Assembly (NCBI GenBank): GCA_022606425.2
Contig: JAHDVF020001467.1
Coordinates: 1,054,001 to 1,118,000, forward strand
Length of the DNA stretch: 64,000 nucleotides
Direction of reading: 5' to 3'
DNA from: Lepidostoma basale
Lineage: Eukaryota; Arthropoda; Insecta; Trichoptera; Lepidostomatidae
In this document: positions 9,473 through 20,417 of the stretch, in pieces
How the letters are laid out: every line of letters begins with the position of its first letter
Position numbering within the stretch: position 1 is the stretch's first letter
Position numbers and translations under genes: made by a program
Notes under the pieces: generated by a model
Databases searched by the model: none
What the model was told of the DNA's origin: nothing
The model's input: the letters and a program-made list of their open reading frames with translations, nothing else

Positions 9473-10446
9473 ACGATAAATTGAGATTATATTATTACTT
9501 ATATACTAAATGAAAGGGGTGGGGGGAGTCAAGTGTTAGGGTTAATTGTTATTTAATTCGGATTGACACGAAAATTTTTAGTTTTTTCAATCATTATTTG
9601 GGACATAAAAAGTCATGATCTTTTACATATTGAATTAAATGAACGTTTTATAGAAGTTTATGGATATGAAGTTGCAAAATATATAAATAATACGCAGTTT
9701 AGATTACTGTTCAAGAGAAAGTAAAGAGGCGTGATCTCTTTTATGCAATGTGTTTTAATTTTTGGAAACGTAAGTTGAAAACACATGCCCTTGTAGCAGA
9801 TGTACATACACACATAATTTGCGGTCACAATATCATGTGTAGAGGTTTCCTTTCCTTTATCTGTCTGCTGCGGGAGACAATCGCCATCCTGCCTGGCCAT
9901 CAGATAAGGCGCGACACCCGCGGCGAATAATCAAACTAGCTAACTACTTCGTTACTACCGACTATCAAAGGACAACTCCGCACTCCGAGCAGAGGAAATT
10001 AAAATGGTTGATCAAAGTTAATGCAATTTCACACTGCGGCTCTTCAATTTATAAATACATACTTTTCGTATTTACTTATGATTTAGACTTTAAAATATTT
10101 ATATTATGATTTTTTTCCAATCATTCTCAGTCCCTTGAGCAATTAAGTAAGATTCTATATCTGGAATTTTAAAACACGCTTTTTTAAAGAGCTTTAAATT
10201 TTCTTATATGATTGACACTGAAAAGATTTTACAAAAATTTCAACGTTTTTTATTACTTCGATAACCGGTTTCATAGCATTCCGTACGAATTACCTTTATC
10301 ATCGAGAAAACCTTAATTCAAATGAATAATGTGATTTTGTATTAATAAATTATATATTTATAATAATTAAAGATAACTTCCTAAAAACATATGATTTTTT
10401 ATGCGAGTGGCAAAAAAATATTTTATATTGTATTTTTATAAGTCTC

Positions 10447-10945
10447 ACTTCCTCAATTAATTTTCTTTAGGTTTAAAAAGTAACTGGTATTTTTGTAATT
10501 TTTATTTAATAATAACACATGCCCCAAAGGGAGTGAAAATTTAACCAAATTAGTTAAATTCTTAAATTTTCACAAGACTATTTTATTGATTTTCTTTCAA
10601 ATTTAAAACGTCTCACCACCCAATTCTTTTTCTATAGGGCTAGTAAGTAACTGGTATTTTTTTGTAATTTTTATTTAATAATATCACGTTCCCCAAAGGG
10701 GGTGAATATTTAACCGAATTAGTTAAATTCTTAAATTTTCACAAAATTATTTTATTGATTTTGTTTCAAATTTAAAACTTCTCACCACCCAATTCTTTCC
10801 CTTTAGGCTAGCAAATAACTAGTATTTTTGTAATTTTTATTTGATAATAACACGTAACCCGAAGGGGGTGAAAATTGAACAAAATTAGTTAAATTCTTAA
10901 ATTTTCGCAATAACTATTTTATTAACTTTGTTTCAATTTTAAAAC
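10447..10945 (+). repeat. tandem array, 3 units of 167 bp
   Basis: Unit marks TAACTGGTATTTTT start at 10481, 10648 and 10815 (the last reads TAACTAGTATTTTT), exactly 167 bp apart. Each unit also carries a CCCCAAAGGGAGTG-like block and AATTAGTTAAATTCTTAAAT. Units differ at scattered positions. No similarity to the other repeats in the window. Confidence 0.9.
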
Positions 10946-12209
10946 AAATATTAAGAAGTCAAATAACTAAAACTCCTCAACAATAAAATAAGTTTTTATA
11001 TAATACAATTACATTACATTATAATTTTCTGATAATTAATGCATTAAGAGATGGTGTCTGCCGGGTAGGTATTAGAGACCTTCAATTGTTCCTGTATTTG
11101 ACGCACTAACAACAACAAAAATAAAAAATAAACATGACCAGAACATTAAAAAAAATCTATTTATTGTGGCTCTAAGTTTTCCCATTTTTATTTAAAGGAA
11201 ATAACCGAACACATTTATAGCTATATAACTTTGTGTCAAAAAACACATTAAATTTTTTAAAGCGGCTTAAAATATCATCCGATTTTATTGATCGCGATCT
11301 CTGTGTGATCGCGATCTCGATCGAAGTGTCTTTCCTGCTATCATCCTCCATGTCTTCATTTAGGAAGTCCTCGAAATTTGTTTGGTCTTGACTGTGTCGT
11401 AATTATCAATCCAATTACAGAATGGAATAAACTCCCGAGGAAGTTCACTTTAAATATTGAAAATAATAAAATCAATGATTTTTCTTAATTACTTTTATCC
11501 GTTTAAAATTAAACATATTTCACAGAAGAGAATTAATTTATAACAAACTTTACGACGGTATTCAATATGTAACAAGTTCAAAATAAACATTCTGGCGCGA
11601 AAACCAAACTGAAAATTGCTGCACCTACATTCTTTACTTTAAAATAAAAAAGGCACATTTCTATTCTGTAACTCAACAGTTGGCGCTGCACCTAAAAGCC
11701 AACTCCGTAGTAAAAAGACCGAAACGTATCCCGTGATAACTTTCAGTGCTCGCCACTCTTTTATCTTTTTTGGCGGTAACACCACAACTCGATTTGGCGA
11801 TTTTCCGCTTTACCCCCCTTTCCCCCTGAGCCAGATTTCGCACATAGTTTCATGTTACTTTGCGTATGAGATGGTGTAAGTATCGCATGGTTAAATTTTC
11901 ATATTATTACCAATTACCAATAAGTATTTTATATGCATAGGTCACGTACTGCGAAACTGGTCTCCGGGCTTTGAAACAGAGAAGACAGAACGATTCAAAC
12001 CATAAAAGAGTAATGGCCGCTGGAAAACAGATCTTTGAAATAAATAAGAAAATTTTTGATAATCAAAATAATAACATACTCGTATACGGAGCAAGCAAAA
12101 TAATTACTGAGAGAAAAAAGTGACCCTGGTAGGTAATACGACATCACTAAGAACTCGTGTTGTAAAATTTTCGAATGTGAAGTAATTAAAGTAATCATAC
12201 TTACAACAT
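10946..12209. other. single-copy DNA, nothing recognised
   Basis: A short self-similar stretch near 11290-11330 repeats TGATCGCGATCTC. A more GC-rich block at 11580-11860 has no credible ORF. Confidence 0.35.
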
Positions 12210-12692
12210 ACTTGCTGAGGTCAATATGACAAGTATTGCGGCTGCCATTATTCAGAGACAACTGCGCTGGGCTGGTTACGTCATCAAATGCCTGAGACAA
12301 GACTCCCAAGGAAGATAATGTACTCTCAGCTTACCCAAGGGAAACGTTCACACGGTGGTCAGAGGAAATGCTTTAAGGACTCCCTTAAAAGAAACCTACA
12401 AAATACTAACGTTGACTGTGATTGCTGGGAAAAGACTGCAGAAGACAGACCTAGGTGGATAACAACAGTGCATAAAGACACGCAAGTCTTTGAGGCACAG
12501 CGCAGAGACGACGTCGCAGACAGGAGGAGGAGGAGAAAGGAGAGACCACTGGGAGACAGTGACGGCTCCATTACAGGCGCCTTCCCCTGCCCCAGATGCC
12601 CCAGAATGTGTGGGTCCAGGATCGGGCTCTTCAGTCACATGATGGACAGTCTTCCTCGTACACGAGCGGCAGCCGATGATGAATTAAAGTAA
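12210..12692 (+). mobile_element. LINE-delta 3' end, ORF C-terminus with zinc-finger-like motif
   Basis: A 5'-truncated non-LTR element. An upstream frame (about 12225-12290) encodes MTSIAAAIIQRQLRWAGYVI. A one-base loss then shifts to the frame 12288-12692, encoding TRLPRKIMYSQLTQGKRS, GGQRKCFKDSLKRNL, a W-x-KTAEDRPRW block and, near the C-terminus, FPCPRCPRMCGSRIGLFSH. That last motif has the CxxC...H spacing of a C2H2 finger, but the second His seems lost. This C-terminal layout (RWAGHV, GGQKKR, AQDRPxW, terminal finger) is familiar from animal LINEs. The RT catalytic part is absent. Confidence 0.8.
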
Positions 12693-13029
12693 TCAACAAC
12701 ATTTTGTTACAAATAATTTATTCGTCTGGGACAACCTGGTTGCGAGAGGAACAAAAAAGGGACGAATGGATAAAAATGAAATATGGAAGAAGTCTGAAAA
12801 ACAAGAGAACTAAAACATAAAAACATTAAAGTGGTGAATATTTCTACTAAAAACACATGCAATTGTTTTATCTGTATCATGTCAACAGATGATATAACTG
12901 TGCGAGTTTTAAGTAAAAATATCAACCAAAAAACTTCCGGTCCTCGTGAATAGATTCCTTCAAAATATCTTTGAGTCATAACGAATAGTCATGAAATGGA
13001 AGTAGAATCGTACTAACTACTTTTGGGAA

Positions 13030-13400
13030 GGATTCTTCTTCTTTGACGGTCCTTTAGCGCATATCAAGCCTTGGCCTCCATTTTCCTTTGCCTACAACTC
13101 CTCCTTTCCTCTCCATCAACCCTCCAACTTGACACTCCCAACTTCATCCTCTAAGTGTCACTCCAGCATTCTTTTTTGGGGTTCGCGATGACGCCATCCT
13201 CTGTAAGTGATTGGCCCATATTGTTCTACCATATTCAGTCTCACTTGTATGGTTAAGACTGGGAGTTTTGGAATTTTTGACTACCTCGCCATTATGCCGT
13301 TTTATATAACTTTCACCGTCATCAAAGCTCCCAGAATTCTGCGCAACACCCTTCTCTCAAAAGTTACTCTGCGGATTTCGCTGTCATTTTAGAAATGATT
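13030..13400 (-). mobile_element. degraded LINE C-terminal fragment
   Basis: The minus strand encodes, across two frames, RRVLRRILGALMTV (about 13345-13390) and later LGVSSWRVDGEERRS and RKMEAKA (13060-13140). This order, an RRILG block, then a GVxxWR block, then a basic end, is typical of LINE ORF2 C-termini. Several stops and frameshifts. Confidence 0.5.
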
Positions 13401-13589
13401 AGAATTTATAATTGACGTAAGTATATGCAAAATAGAGCAATGAAGGTGTATGTTGAAAACAACAATGAGCGACATAGATTTTAGCTAAAATGCAAATTAC
13501 ATAAATCTGATGATAATTTTTTTTTATGGTACGTAAATTCATATGAACATGTTATCATGATTGAGTTAAAATTAAATGATATTTCTAGT

Positions 13590-13870
13590 AGTTGAACTTT
13601 CATCAAAATTAATAATTAAATAATACGACGTTTTTTACCTACTTCCACTTTTGCCTTTATTTCGACAGCGACCGGTTTCGTCAGGCTCACATGCATCGAC
13701 AGACTGGTCTATCTATGACCAGTTTGTCGATGCCAGCGAGCCTGGCGAAACCGGTCGCTGTCGAAATAAAGATAAAAGTGGAAGTAGTTAAAAAACGTCA
13801 TTGTATTTAATTATTATTTAAAATGAACCTCCATCGGGAGGTTTCAGTAAAATCATTTGATTACCTTAAA
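13590..13870. repeat. family B palindromic repeat
   Basis: Both arms are well kept: CTACTTCCACTTTTGCC, TTTATTTCGACAGCGACCGG, then GACCAGTTTGTCGATGCCAG and the mirrored arm. Outer right end GATTTCAGTAAAATCATTTGATTA is slightly altered. Confidence 0.85.
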
Positions 13871-14864
13871 AACTTTCAATATATTATTGAAGAATGAAAA
13901 ACCGCAATAATATAATAATTTCGTCACGATTTTGTCGAATTGAACTTATAACAAGAAATCTCAATACATTATTAGTTGCATCATAATATGCATACATGTA
14001 TAATATCCGAAATCCAAATATCCGAATTTCAGTATTAACATAAAAAACTGATTACTTTTCTGCTGACCAGTTTCCCTCTACAAATCACTCCAAAAGATAT
14101 AATAATCTATGGTTCGTAATTTTTTTTAATAAGAATGGCAACAATGTATTCTGGAAGATTTATTTTATTTTATGTAAATGACGTGTTTGCATTTCTAAGT
14201 TTATAGTAAGTAATGTTCTTAGTGCTTAACCTACATAGGTATTGAGCCTATCTTGAGGTTAGAGAAACTAAAACATTATCTATTTCCAGGCAGAACTTCT
14301 TACTTACACCGCACATAATACCTACGCAAACGTGCACGGTGCGGCTATACCGTAGACCTCCTCCGTAGAAGCGCCGTAGAGTGCCGAAGGTTGTACCACA
14401 TCTTGCGGTAACAATATGTCCGCCACGACGCCGACGTCTCAGGATTTCCATTAGCCTTGAGTTGTGGAGCGTCGGTTGTCTAAAAAACGCCGAGGTTTAA
14501 AGGCGACTTTATAACGTTATAACTATATAAAGTCGTATTCTTATCGAAATGAAGAAGGTTTTATATACCGTATAACTACATTGTGATATGTTTTATACCA
14601 ATGAATCGCATATGTTGGGGTGGAAATATTGGTCTATTAACTAACTGTAAAGATGGACCACCATAATTGTATCCTAGTAGACACCTCCATATTCGTAAAA
14701 CATATCACGTAATGATTTCGATTTTCTGGACTAATAAATAACATTGTCGACGCTTGAAATTTCATCTATTTTTTCGTCCCATGTTTTTCTGTGATTTGCT
14801 TTTATTGTCATGCCCCTCTTTTATTATTATATTATTTACAAACCCACACCATCTAATGGTCAAT
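13871..14864. other. single-copy DNA with a GC-rich stretch
   Basis: 14290-14480 is GC-rich against its surroundings. A 67-codon minus ORF (14248-14451) there begins MEILRRRRRGGH and has no recognisable domain. Nothing else supported. Confidence 0.35.
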
Positions 14865-15112
14865 ATTTTATTAAATAATACTGAAACAAGCGATGTTTTC
14901 TTTTTTTCGAATTTTGTCTTTATTTCGACAGCGACCGGTTTCGTCGGGATCGCTGGCACTAATGCACTGGGTTGATGCCAGTGATCCTGGCGTAATCAGC
15001 AACTGTCAAAATAAACACAAAATTAGAAGTAATATTTAAAAAAATGTTTTTTTAAATAATCTATTGATTTGACTGATATCTCTTGATGGAAGTTCATTTC
15101 AAATAAGATAAT
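14865..15112. repeat. family B palindromic repeat, diverged
   Basis: TTGTCTTTATTTCGACAGCG, ACCGGTTTCGTCGGGATCGC, then the mirrored GTGATCCTGGCGTAATC and an altered arm. The conserved GAAAC in the right arm has become GTAATC. Confidence 0.7.
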
Positions 15113-15116
15113 AAAC

Positions 15117-15262
15117 TCAACTAACTAACTTACCATCACGCCGTCTCCCCGAAAGGGTAGGCAGAAAGAAAGAACTGTCACACTTTAACCGATGCGGCAT
15201 TCCATCCTACTCTTTTCGCCCCGTGGGAGATGCGGTACGATTGATTGCAAACCTCATCTTAA
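15117..15262 (-). mobile_element. SINE-alpha copy
   Basis: The minus-strand 3' end matches the LINE-alpha tail (AACTAACTAACTTACCATCA on plus, then CGCCGTCTCCCCGAAAGG). The body includes TTTAACCGATGCGGCATTCC and the degraded tRNA-like region ending GCAAACCTCATC. It is 5'-truncated and sits between two family B copies. Confidence 0.8.
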
Positions 15263-15425
15263 TAATAATTAAATAAAATGATGTGGTTTTATTCACTACT
15301 TCCACTTATTGGTCTGTCCCAATCTGGCGAAACCGATCACTGTCAAAATAAAGACAATAAGTGAAAGAAGTTTACTATTTAATTACTTTATTAAATACTA
15401 TTTAAAATGACTTCAATACAATCTT
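15263..15425. repeat. family B repeat, internally deleted
   Basis: The arms have lost the inner GC-rich part: ACTACTTCCACTTATTGG joins AATCTGGCGAAACCGATCAC. It may be the remainder of one copy split by the SINE at 15117-15262. Confidence 0.65.
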
Positions 15426-16005
15426 TAGATAATCTTGAAAAAAATAATTCATGAAAACTTTATGAAACAAATTAAGACTAAGATAATTAATAAATGGCGA
15501 TTCCTTAAAAATTCAAGCCCGTATAAGTGTGTGTTTTTTATATAAATATTTTTTCTTTTTATAAAAAAAATCTAACAGTACAAAGATCTCATTTTTTCTA
15601 TTATTTTAAGAATATCTTAAGCAGTGTTAACAATGGAATTCCTTTTCTCAGTTCATAGCCCCGAGGTCAAGTTTCCCCCGGAACTTTAGTTGTTATTGTT
15701 TATTTATGTGGGAGAAACTTTTACCTCTATGCGTGATTCATGAGGCCGAATATAGGATCTTAATTCAGCTAGGAGTACTTGTACGGAAACATTCGAAATA
15801 TTTTTGAATTAAATATATAGTGTAATTACTACATATAACGCCTATTCTATTTAAAGGTCAACATAGTATTAAAAGGACTGTGTTCCTTAACATGTTTGTG
15901 AAAAGTGTATAAAAGTGTTGGGAAAATGTAATGTTTTGAAAAAGTTATTGAAATGTGAAATCCATAAAACAAAGTGATGGCAAAGTATCATAGAAAATCT
16001 TTATA
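15426..16005. other. single-copy AT-rich DNA, nothing recognised
   Basis: No repeats shared within the window and no credible ORF. Confidence 0.35.
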
Positions 16006-16215
16006 ACATCTGTCAGATCATTTAAACATTTTTATACATTTTTGAAATATGTAAATTTATAAAATGTATTACTGAAGAAGGACTGTTTGTCCGAAACATG
16101 TCAATATAATTTTATTTTTTTAATATAAGTGTTGTATAAACAAAGTTTATAAAAAAAGAAAAAGATAAATAAAGCAATAACAACACAAAGTTTGGCTTAT
16201 ATAGAAAATAAGTAA
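16006..16215 (+). repeat. family C repeat, mainly right arm
   Basis: It contains ATCTGTCAGATCATTTAAAC, ACTGAAGAAGGACTGTTTGT, CCGAAACATGTC and the outer part ending AACACAAAGTTTGGCTTATA. The cassette core CTGAAGA with stem GGAC/GTCC is intact at 16072-16103, but stem I pairing is poor. Confidence 0.7.
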
Positions 16216-16278
16216 ACAAATAATAATTATAATAATATCATAGAAGAACTTGCTTAGTAGCTTAGAACTCAATTATAT

Positions 16279-16710
16279 AGATGAAAATACTCACCAACTT
16301 GAAAAGAAGAGTATTCAACGCCTGTTTTCTGCCAGTGTTCACTTATGGTATTGAGACAGACACAATGTCACAAAAAAGGGCTCACAAGCTGAGAGTCACA
16401 CAGAGAGCAACGGAGACAGGCATGTTGGTTATCAGCTTAAGGGAAAGAGTCAGAAATGAGGACATACGAGCCAGGACAAAAGTCTCCGACGTCATCAAGT
16501 TGGCCACAACCCTTAAGTGGCGTCGGGCGGGACATGTCGCTCAACCCAGGTAAAAAGTGGACAAGGTGACTACTGTGCTGATGCTCGACAAAGGCAAAGC
16601 GTGGAGTTGGACGCCCACAGTTGGGTTGGCGCGACGTTATCCGGAAGAATTCGGGAAGTGTCTGAATGCGGATCGCTCATGATAGAAAGGAGTGGAAAAG
16701 CAGAAAAAGA
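16279..16710 (+). mobile_element. LINE-gamma copy, degraded 3' end
   Basis: The frame 16281-16553 encodes RRVFNACFLPVFTYGIE, AHKLRVTQRATETG, LRERVRNEDIRART and LKWRRAGHVAQ, the hallmark order of RTE-type ORF C-termini. After a frameshift, GKAWSWTPTVG and RYPEEFGKCLNADRS continue in another frame to a GAAAAAG-type tail. The catalytic domain is absent. Confidence 0.8.
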
Positions 16711-17415
16711 AAATACTTATTCAACATTTAATAACTTATTCAAAACTTGTTACTAATTTTCGATATGTATTCACGCAGAACTCCTGGGCCTTGTCATGTT
16801 GTTTGGGAAGAGTTTATTCAATGCGTTAACTGAAGATAAATTATTACGTCATTTATTCTCGGTACGCAAGACCTACTGAAATTCAGCTCGTGTTCCAAAG
16901 GCGTAACTCATACATACGAATGAAAAACACACTTCTAATTATGATGTTCTAATGCCAATCCTTATTTATTTTAGGTAAGACTTGGTGATAGTCATAAAAA
17001 AAAGTGTGTGGGATAAAACAGTAGGTATATAAATTGGCCTAAAAGAATGTACCAAATGATGATGTATGGCAGAATTTCGAAAGAAGAAATAAACAATAAA
17101 CTTAAGGCAAATTAATCAATAAAATCATTCAAATATTTTTGATAAAAGGAAAAGAAAACAATTTTAATATGAACCATACAAATACGCCGGGATGGTATGC
17201 CCAATACCGAGAAACCTTGTGATGTTCTATTTGGAATGCCGATCTAGAGCCGATCGATCGAGCTCAGAATATATAGGAAATGGCTAAGAGAGAAGAAGAA
17301 TGTTAGAAATTTGAAAAGAGTGTTAGAGAGAAATATGGTTAAAAATGTACATACGTGCAGTGTGAATTTAAAAATAAATCTAATGACAATATGACACGAA
17401 CAATTCAGACCCTAG
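16711..17415. other. single-copy DNA, nothing recognised
   Basis: No match to the window's repeat families and no credible ORF. Confidence 0.35.
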
Positions 17416-17915
17416 ACTTAATTCCTCACTCCCCAAGTGGCAAGAGCTTTGACTGTCACACCGAAGGTTCCAGATTCGATTCCAGGCAATGGCAGTGTGA
17501 TTGTCATACTGTCTGATGTAGAATTCACATGACAATAAAATGGCGATAGATTAGCTACCTATCACATGTCACGAGAATCAATATGAAAGCACTTTTAGCA
17601 CTCTTTTTTTGTAACAGGTCATTTTAAAATTACTGTATACTATTTCTTTTCTTAGCTATTATATTGAATATCATGACATGTGATAGGTAGCTAATCAATC
17701 GCCATTTTATTATCACGTGAATTATACACCTGACCAAAGACAGTGTGACAATCACACTGCCATTGCCGGGATTCGAACCAAGGACCTTCGGTATGGCAGT
17801 GAGAGCTCCTACTATTCTGCCACGAAGGTCGTCTAAATAGCTATACTCTTCAACATACATCTACTTGGCTGACCCTGTAATGATGTAAAGAGCGATTTAA
17901 CAAAATAATAATAAT
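17416..17915 (+). mobile_element. SINE-T (tRNA-derived), split by a second SINE-T
   Basis: The head is an imperfect tRNA-like promoter: AAGTGGCAAGAGCTTTGAC (box A region), then GGTTCCAGATTCGATTCC (box B region). The body continues GCAGTGTGATTGTCATACTG and ATGACAATAAAATGGCG. It breaks near 17610 and resumes at about 17853 with GCTATACTCTTCAACATAC and the 3' end CGATTTAACAAAATAATAAT. RNA polymerase III transcription is assumed from the family type. Confidence 0.8.
17611..17852 (-). mobile_element. SINE-T nested in SINE-T
   Basis: A reverse-oriented copy. The minus strand starts GACGACCTTCGTGGCAGAAT, has box B-like CCTTGGTTCGAATCCCGGC, then GTGATTGTCACACTGTC and AAAATGGCGATTGATTAGCT, ending near AAAATGACCTGTTAC. 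The plus-strand SINE is interrupted at both edges of this copy, so this one inserted later. Confidence 0.75.
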
Positions 17916-17992
17916 TATAATCATTCTTCAGTGTTTCACCAATTAACCTTAAAATCCGCTTTCAAGTGAGTACTGTAAAAAATTGCTAACTA

Positions 17993-18690
17993 ACTAACCA
18001 TCACGCCATTTCCCCGGAGGGGTAGGCAGAGAGGATGGATCGCCACAATGCTCTGTCCTGGCATACCTCTCGGGCTTCCTCTACATTCATACATTGTACC
18101 ATGCACACACGTCGATTATTCCGACTTCGAATTTGGTCATGCCATGTTTTCCTCGGTCGTCCTCGGCTTCTTTTTCCACTCACGCTGCTTGTGTACAACT
18201 TTTTAACCATTCTACTCTCATCCAATCGTTTCATATGTCCAAACCATCTCAGGGATCCTTTTTTAATTTTATCCATGATGCAGTCATCTGCCTTACATTT
18301 CTTTGTTATTTCATAGCAGACCTTAAGTGCATTGAGAATCAATCAGAGTTTAGATCGAGACTCAAAACGCACCTTTTCAAATTATCATTTCCTGACAGGA
18401 AGGACTGATCGACTTCGTCAGGTGCAGCCCTCATACGAAATATGGTTATCATTATTATTATTATTATTATTATCTAGATGATAAAACGGAACATCTTCTA
18501 CAGCGCCCTTGAGATGAGTAACTCATAAAAATGGCGCTCTATAAATTATCCAATTTATTATTATTATTATTATCGTTCGGTATTCTATCATACAACGTTT
18601 TCCCGCACATTATTCTTAGTGATCTCATTTCTACGGCGTTTATCCTGCTTTTATCCTTCTTTTGCCAGCTCCAAGCTTGCTTGCTTTAAA
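17993..18690 (-). mobile_element. LINE-alpha copy 4, split by another LINE
   Basis: The minus-strand frame 18001-18315 encodes ADDCIMDKIKKGSLRWFG, RGRPRKTWHDQI and SILSAYPSGEMA. The more 5' part of the same ORF lies at about 18572-18690 (RINAVEM and a YDRIPN-like end). The two pieces are contiguous in intact copies. A GTTA tail is present at the left (AACTAACTAACCATCACGCC). Confidence 0.85.
18316..18571 (+). mobile_element. L2-like LINE 3' end inserted in LINE-alpha
   Basis: The plus strand encodes SEFRSRLKTHLFKLSFPD before a TGA at 18406-18408. The (F)RxxLKTHLFxxxF ending is characteristic of many L2/CR1-group ORF2 C-termini. The 3' UTR contains ATTATTATT runs and ends AATGGCGCTCTATAAATTAT, then (ATT)n, which resembles invertebrate L2-like tails. 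It is strongly 5'-truncated (~256 bp). Confidence 0.65.
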
Positions 18691-19050
18691 GAAAATATAA
18701 TATAAAATCTGTATTTGGATTAATAGTCTGCTGAGGGGTGGGAGCGCCCCGTTACACCCCTGGCATCACCATTTACAAGTAACATCATACGGGCAGCGGA
18801 CATGTAGGAACACATACCCACACAGAGGCACGAATAGTTTTGGACCATAAATTCGTTTCGCCAGGAGAGGCCAGGGGTTTTGCCAGTCAGTTAGCAGCAA
18901 GAATGTTGTTCGGATGATGCATTGCCCACTTACAACTTGTTCACTTACTATCCACTCGCGTTATAGCGCCGTGGCGGGCTGGGTAGTGGGTCGGCTTGGC
19001 GGGGGCAAACTTTTGTACGAAACCGCCGAGGAAATTAGAAAGACATACGC
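18691..19050. other. single-copy, relatively GC-rich DNA
   Basis: No ORF or repeat recognised; includes GCGCCGTGGCGGGCTGGGTA. Confidence 0.4.
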
Positions 19051-19735
19051 AGTTCGAATATTTACATGCTAAGTACCTACGCTAAACCAATGAAAGATTT
19101 GAATATAGAAGTCAAATACCATATTTTAAAATATAATAATCTTTTTAAATTCTATCATCTATATATTCTATCTAAGTACCTACGCTGAACCGATGAAAGA
19201 TTTGAATATAGAAGTCAAATACCGTATTTTCAAATATAATAATATTTTTATATTCTATCATCATCGAATATTAACATGCTAAGTACCTACCCTGAATCAA
19301 TGAAAGATTTGAATATAGAAGTCAAATACCGTATTTTTAAACATAATAATCTTTTTATGTTCTATCATCATCGAATATTTCCATTCTAAGTACCTACGCT
19401 GAACCAATGAAAGATTTGAATTTGATCGACCTTCGTGGCCGAGTGGTAAGTGCATTGACTGTCACCCCGAAGGTTTCAGGTTCGATTTCCGGCGAGGGTA
19501 GTGTGATTGTCACACTGTCTTTGGTCTGGTGTAGAATTCAGGTGACAATAAAATGGTGATAGAATCACGTGAATCAGAACATGTCACGAGAATCACTATG
19601 ATAGCTATAATACCCTTTACATCTTTTTGGCTCTTGCTGTCATGATGTAAAAAGCGATTCAACAAAATAATAATAATAAATAAGTCAAATACTATATTTT
19701 CAAATATAATAATCTTTTTATATTCAACCATTCAA
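19051..19735 (+). repeat. ~107-bp minisatellite, 4 units, last split by a SINE
   Basis: CTAAGTACCTAC marks unit starts at 19069, 19172, 19279 and 19386 (periods 103, 107, 107). Each unit continues AATGAAAGATTTGAATATAG, AAGTCAAATACC and a TATAATAATCTTTTTA block. The fourth unit breaks after GATTTGAAT and resumes with AAGTCAAATACT after the SINE at 19426-19678. Confidence 0.9.
19426..19678 (+). mobile_element. SINE-T inside the minisatellite
   Basis: A complete-looking copy: head GACCTTCGTGGCCGAGTGGT, box B-like CAGGTTCGATTTCCGGC, GTGATTGTCACACTGTCTTT, GACAATAAAATGGTG and 3' end GCGATTCAACAAAATAATAA. About 250 bp. Confidence 0.85.
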
Positions 19736-20387
19736 AATTACACCAAATTCTCGTCCAAAAATCTTATTTACCATGCTTTTATTCTCTTCGGCAATTTTAA
19801 ACCATTACCTTAAAAAATGGCATTTCCAGAAGCAGACGTTACTCATATAGAAAATCAAACAATCAACAGTGATCCTTTTAGCCATCAAAAGGATACAGAG
19901 GACAAGTGTCTGAGTATAATAATAAGTAAAACGCGTATTGTGTATTAAAAAACAATATATGTATGTGTTATTAGTTAAATGCTTGTATCATTTATTTTTC
20001 TCGTATAGTCGTATAAATATAATTTATACGAGAAAAATGTATTTTATATTTGAAGCATGTACGACATAAACAGAGAGAAATGATGTTTGATGTTTGTGGT
20101 AGGATCCTATGGCAATTATGAAGCAGCGAATTGCAATTTATTTACCTAATCTACTAAGAAAACAGTCTCAAAACATTCACGCATCAGAGTAATATTATTT
20201 AAGCGAATATACACAACTTGTATCACGTGGTAAAATATTTACACCCTTCACTGGAGAACCTGTTAGAAAGTACATAAATTCATGTAGACAATATAATAGA
20301 TATATGCAAATTACGAAAATTGATGTAAGTGTTTGTAGATATATATTACATGTCGAATTAATTATGATTTTTTGATTTTTTGCTTCT
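19736..20387. other. single-copy AT-rich DNA with one small palindrome
   Basis: TTTTTCTCGTATA near 19995 is mirrored by TATACGAGAAAAA near 20024. No credible coding sequence. Confidence 0.4.
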
Positions 20388-20417
20388 TGAACAATGATGT
20401 AAAACTCCATATTATAT

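Larger units (their letters stand above)
8291..10446. other. mostly single-copy DNA with three small structures
   Basis: Apart from the GCCGTTA repeat, the 9127-9219 palindrome and the 9425-9472 motif listed separately, nothing was recognised. The block 10245-10310 holds AACCGGTTTC between a self-complementary TCGAT/ATCGA pair and may be another decayed ribozyme-like arm. ORFs at 9658-9930 overlap on opposite strands and have no motifs. Confidence 0.4.

Noticed and set aside
10447..10945. CRISPR-like array
   Set aside because: Whole 167-bp units repeat, without short repeats alternating with unique spacers; the context is eukaryotic.
14248..14451. 67-codon minus ORF in a GC-rich stretch
   Set aside because: Arg/Gly-rich start from composition; no domain, start context or splice support.
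17416..17915. Functional tRNA genes
   Set aside because: Box A/B-like sequences are present, but they are followed by the same SINE body in several copies and the cloverleaf arms do not close.
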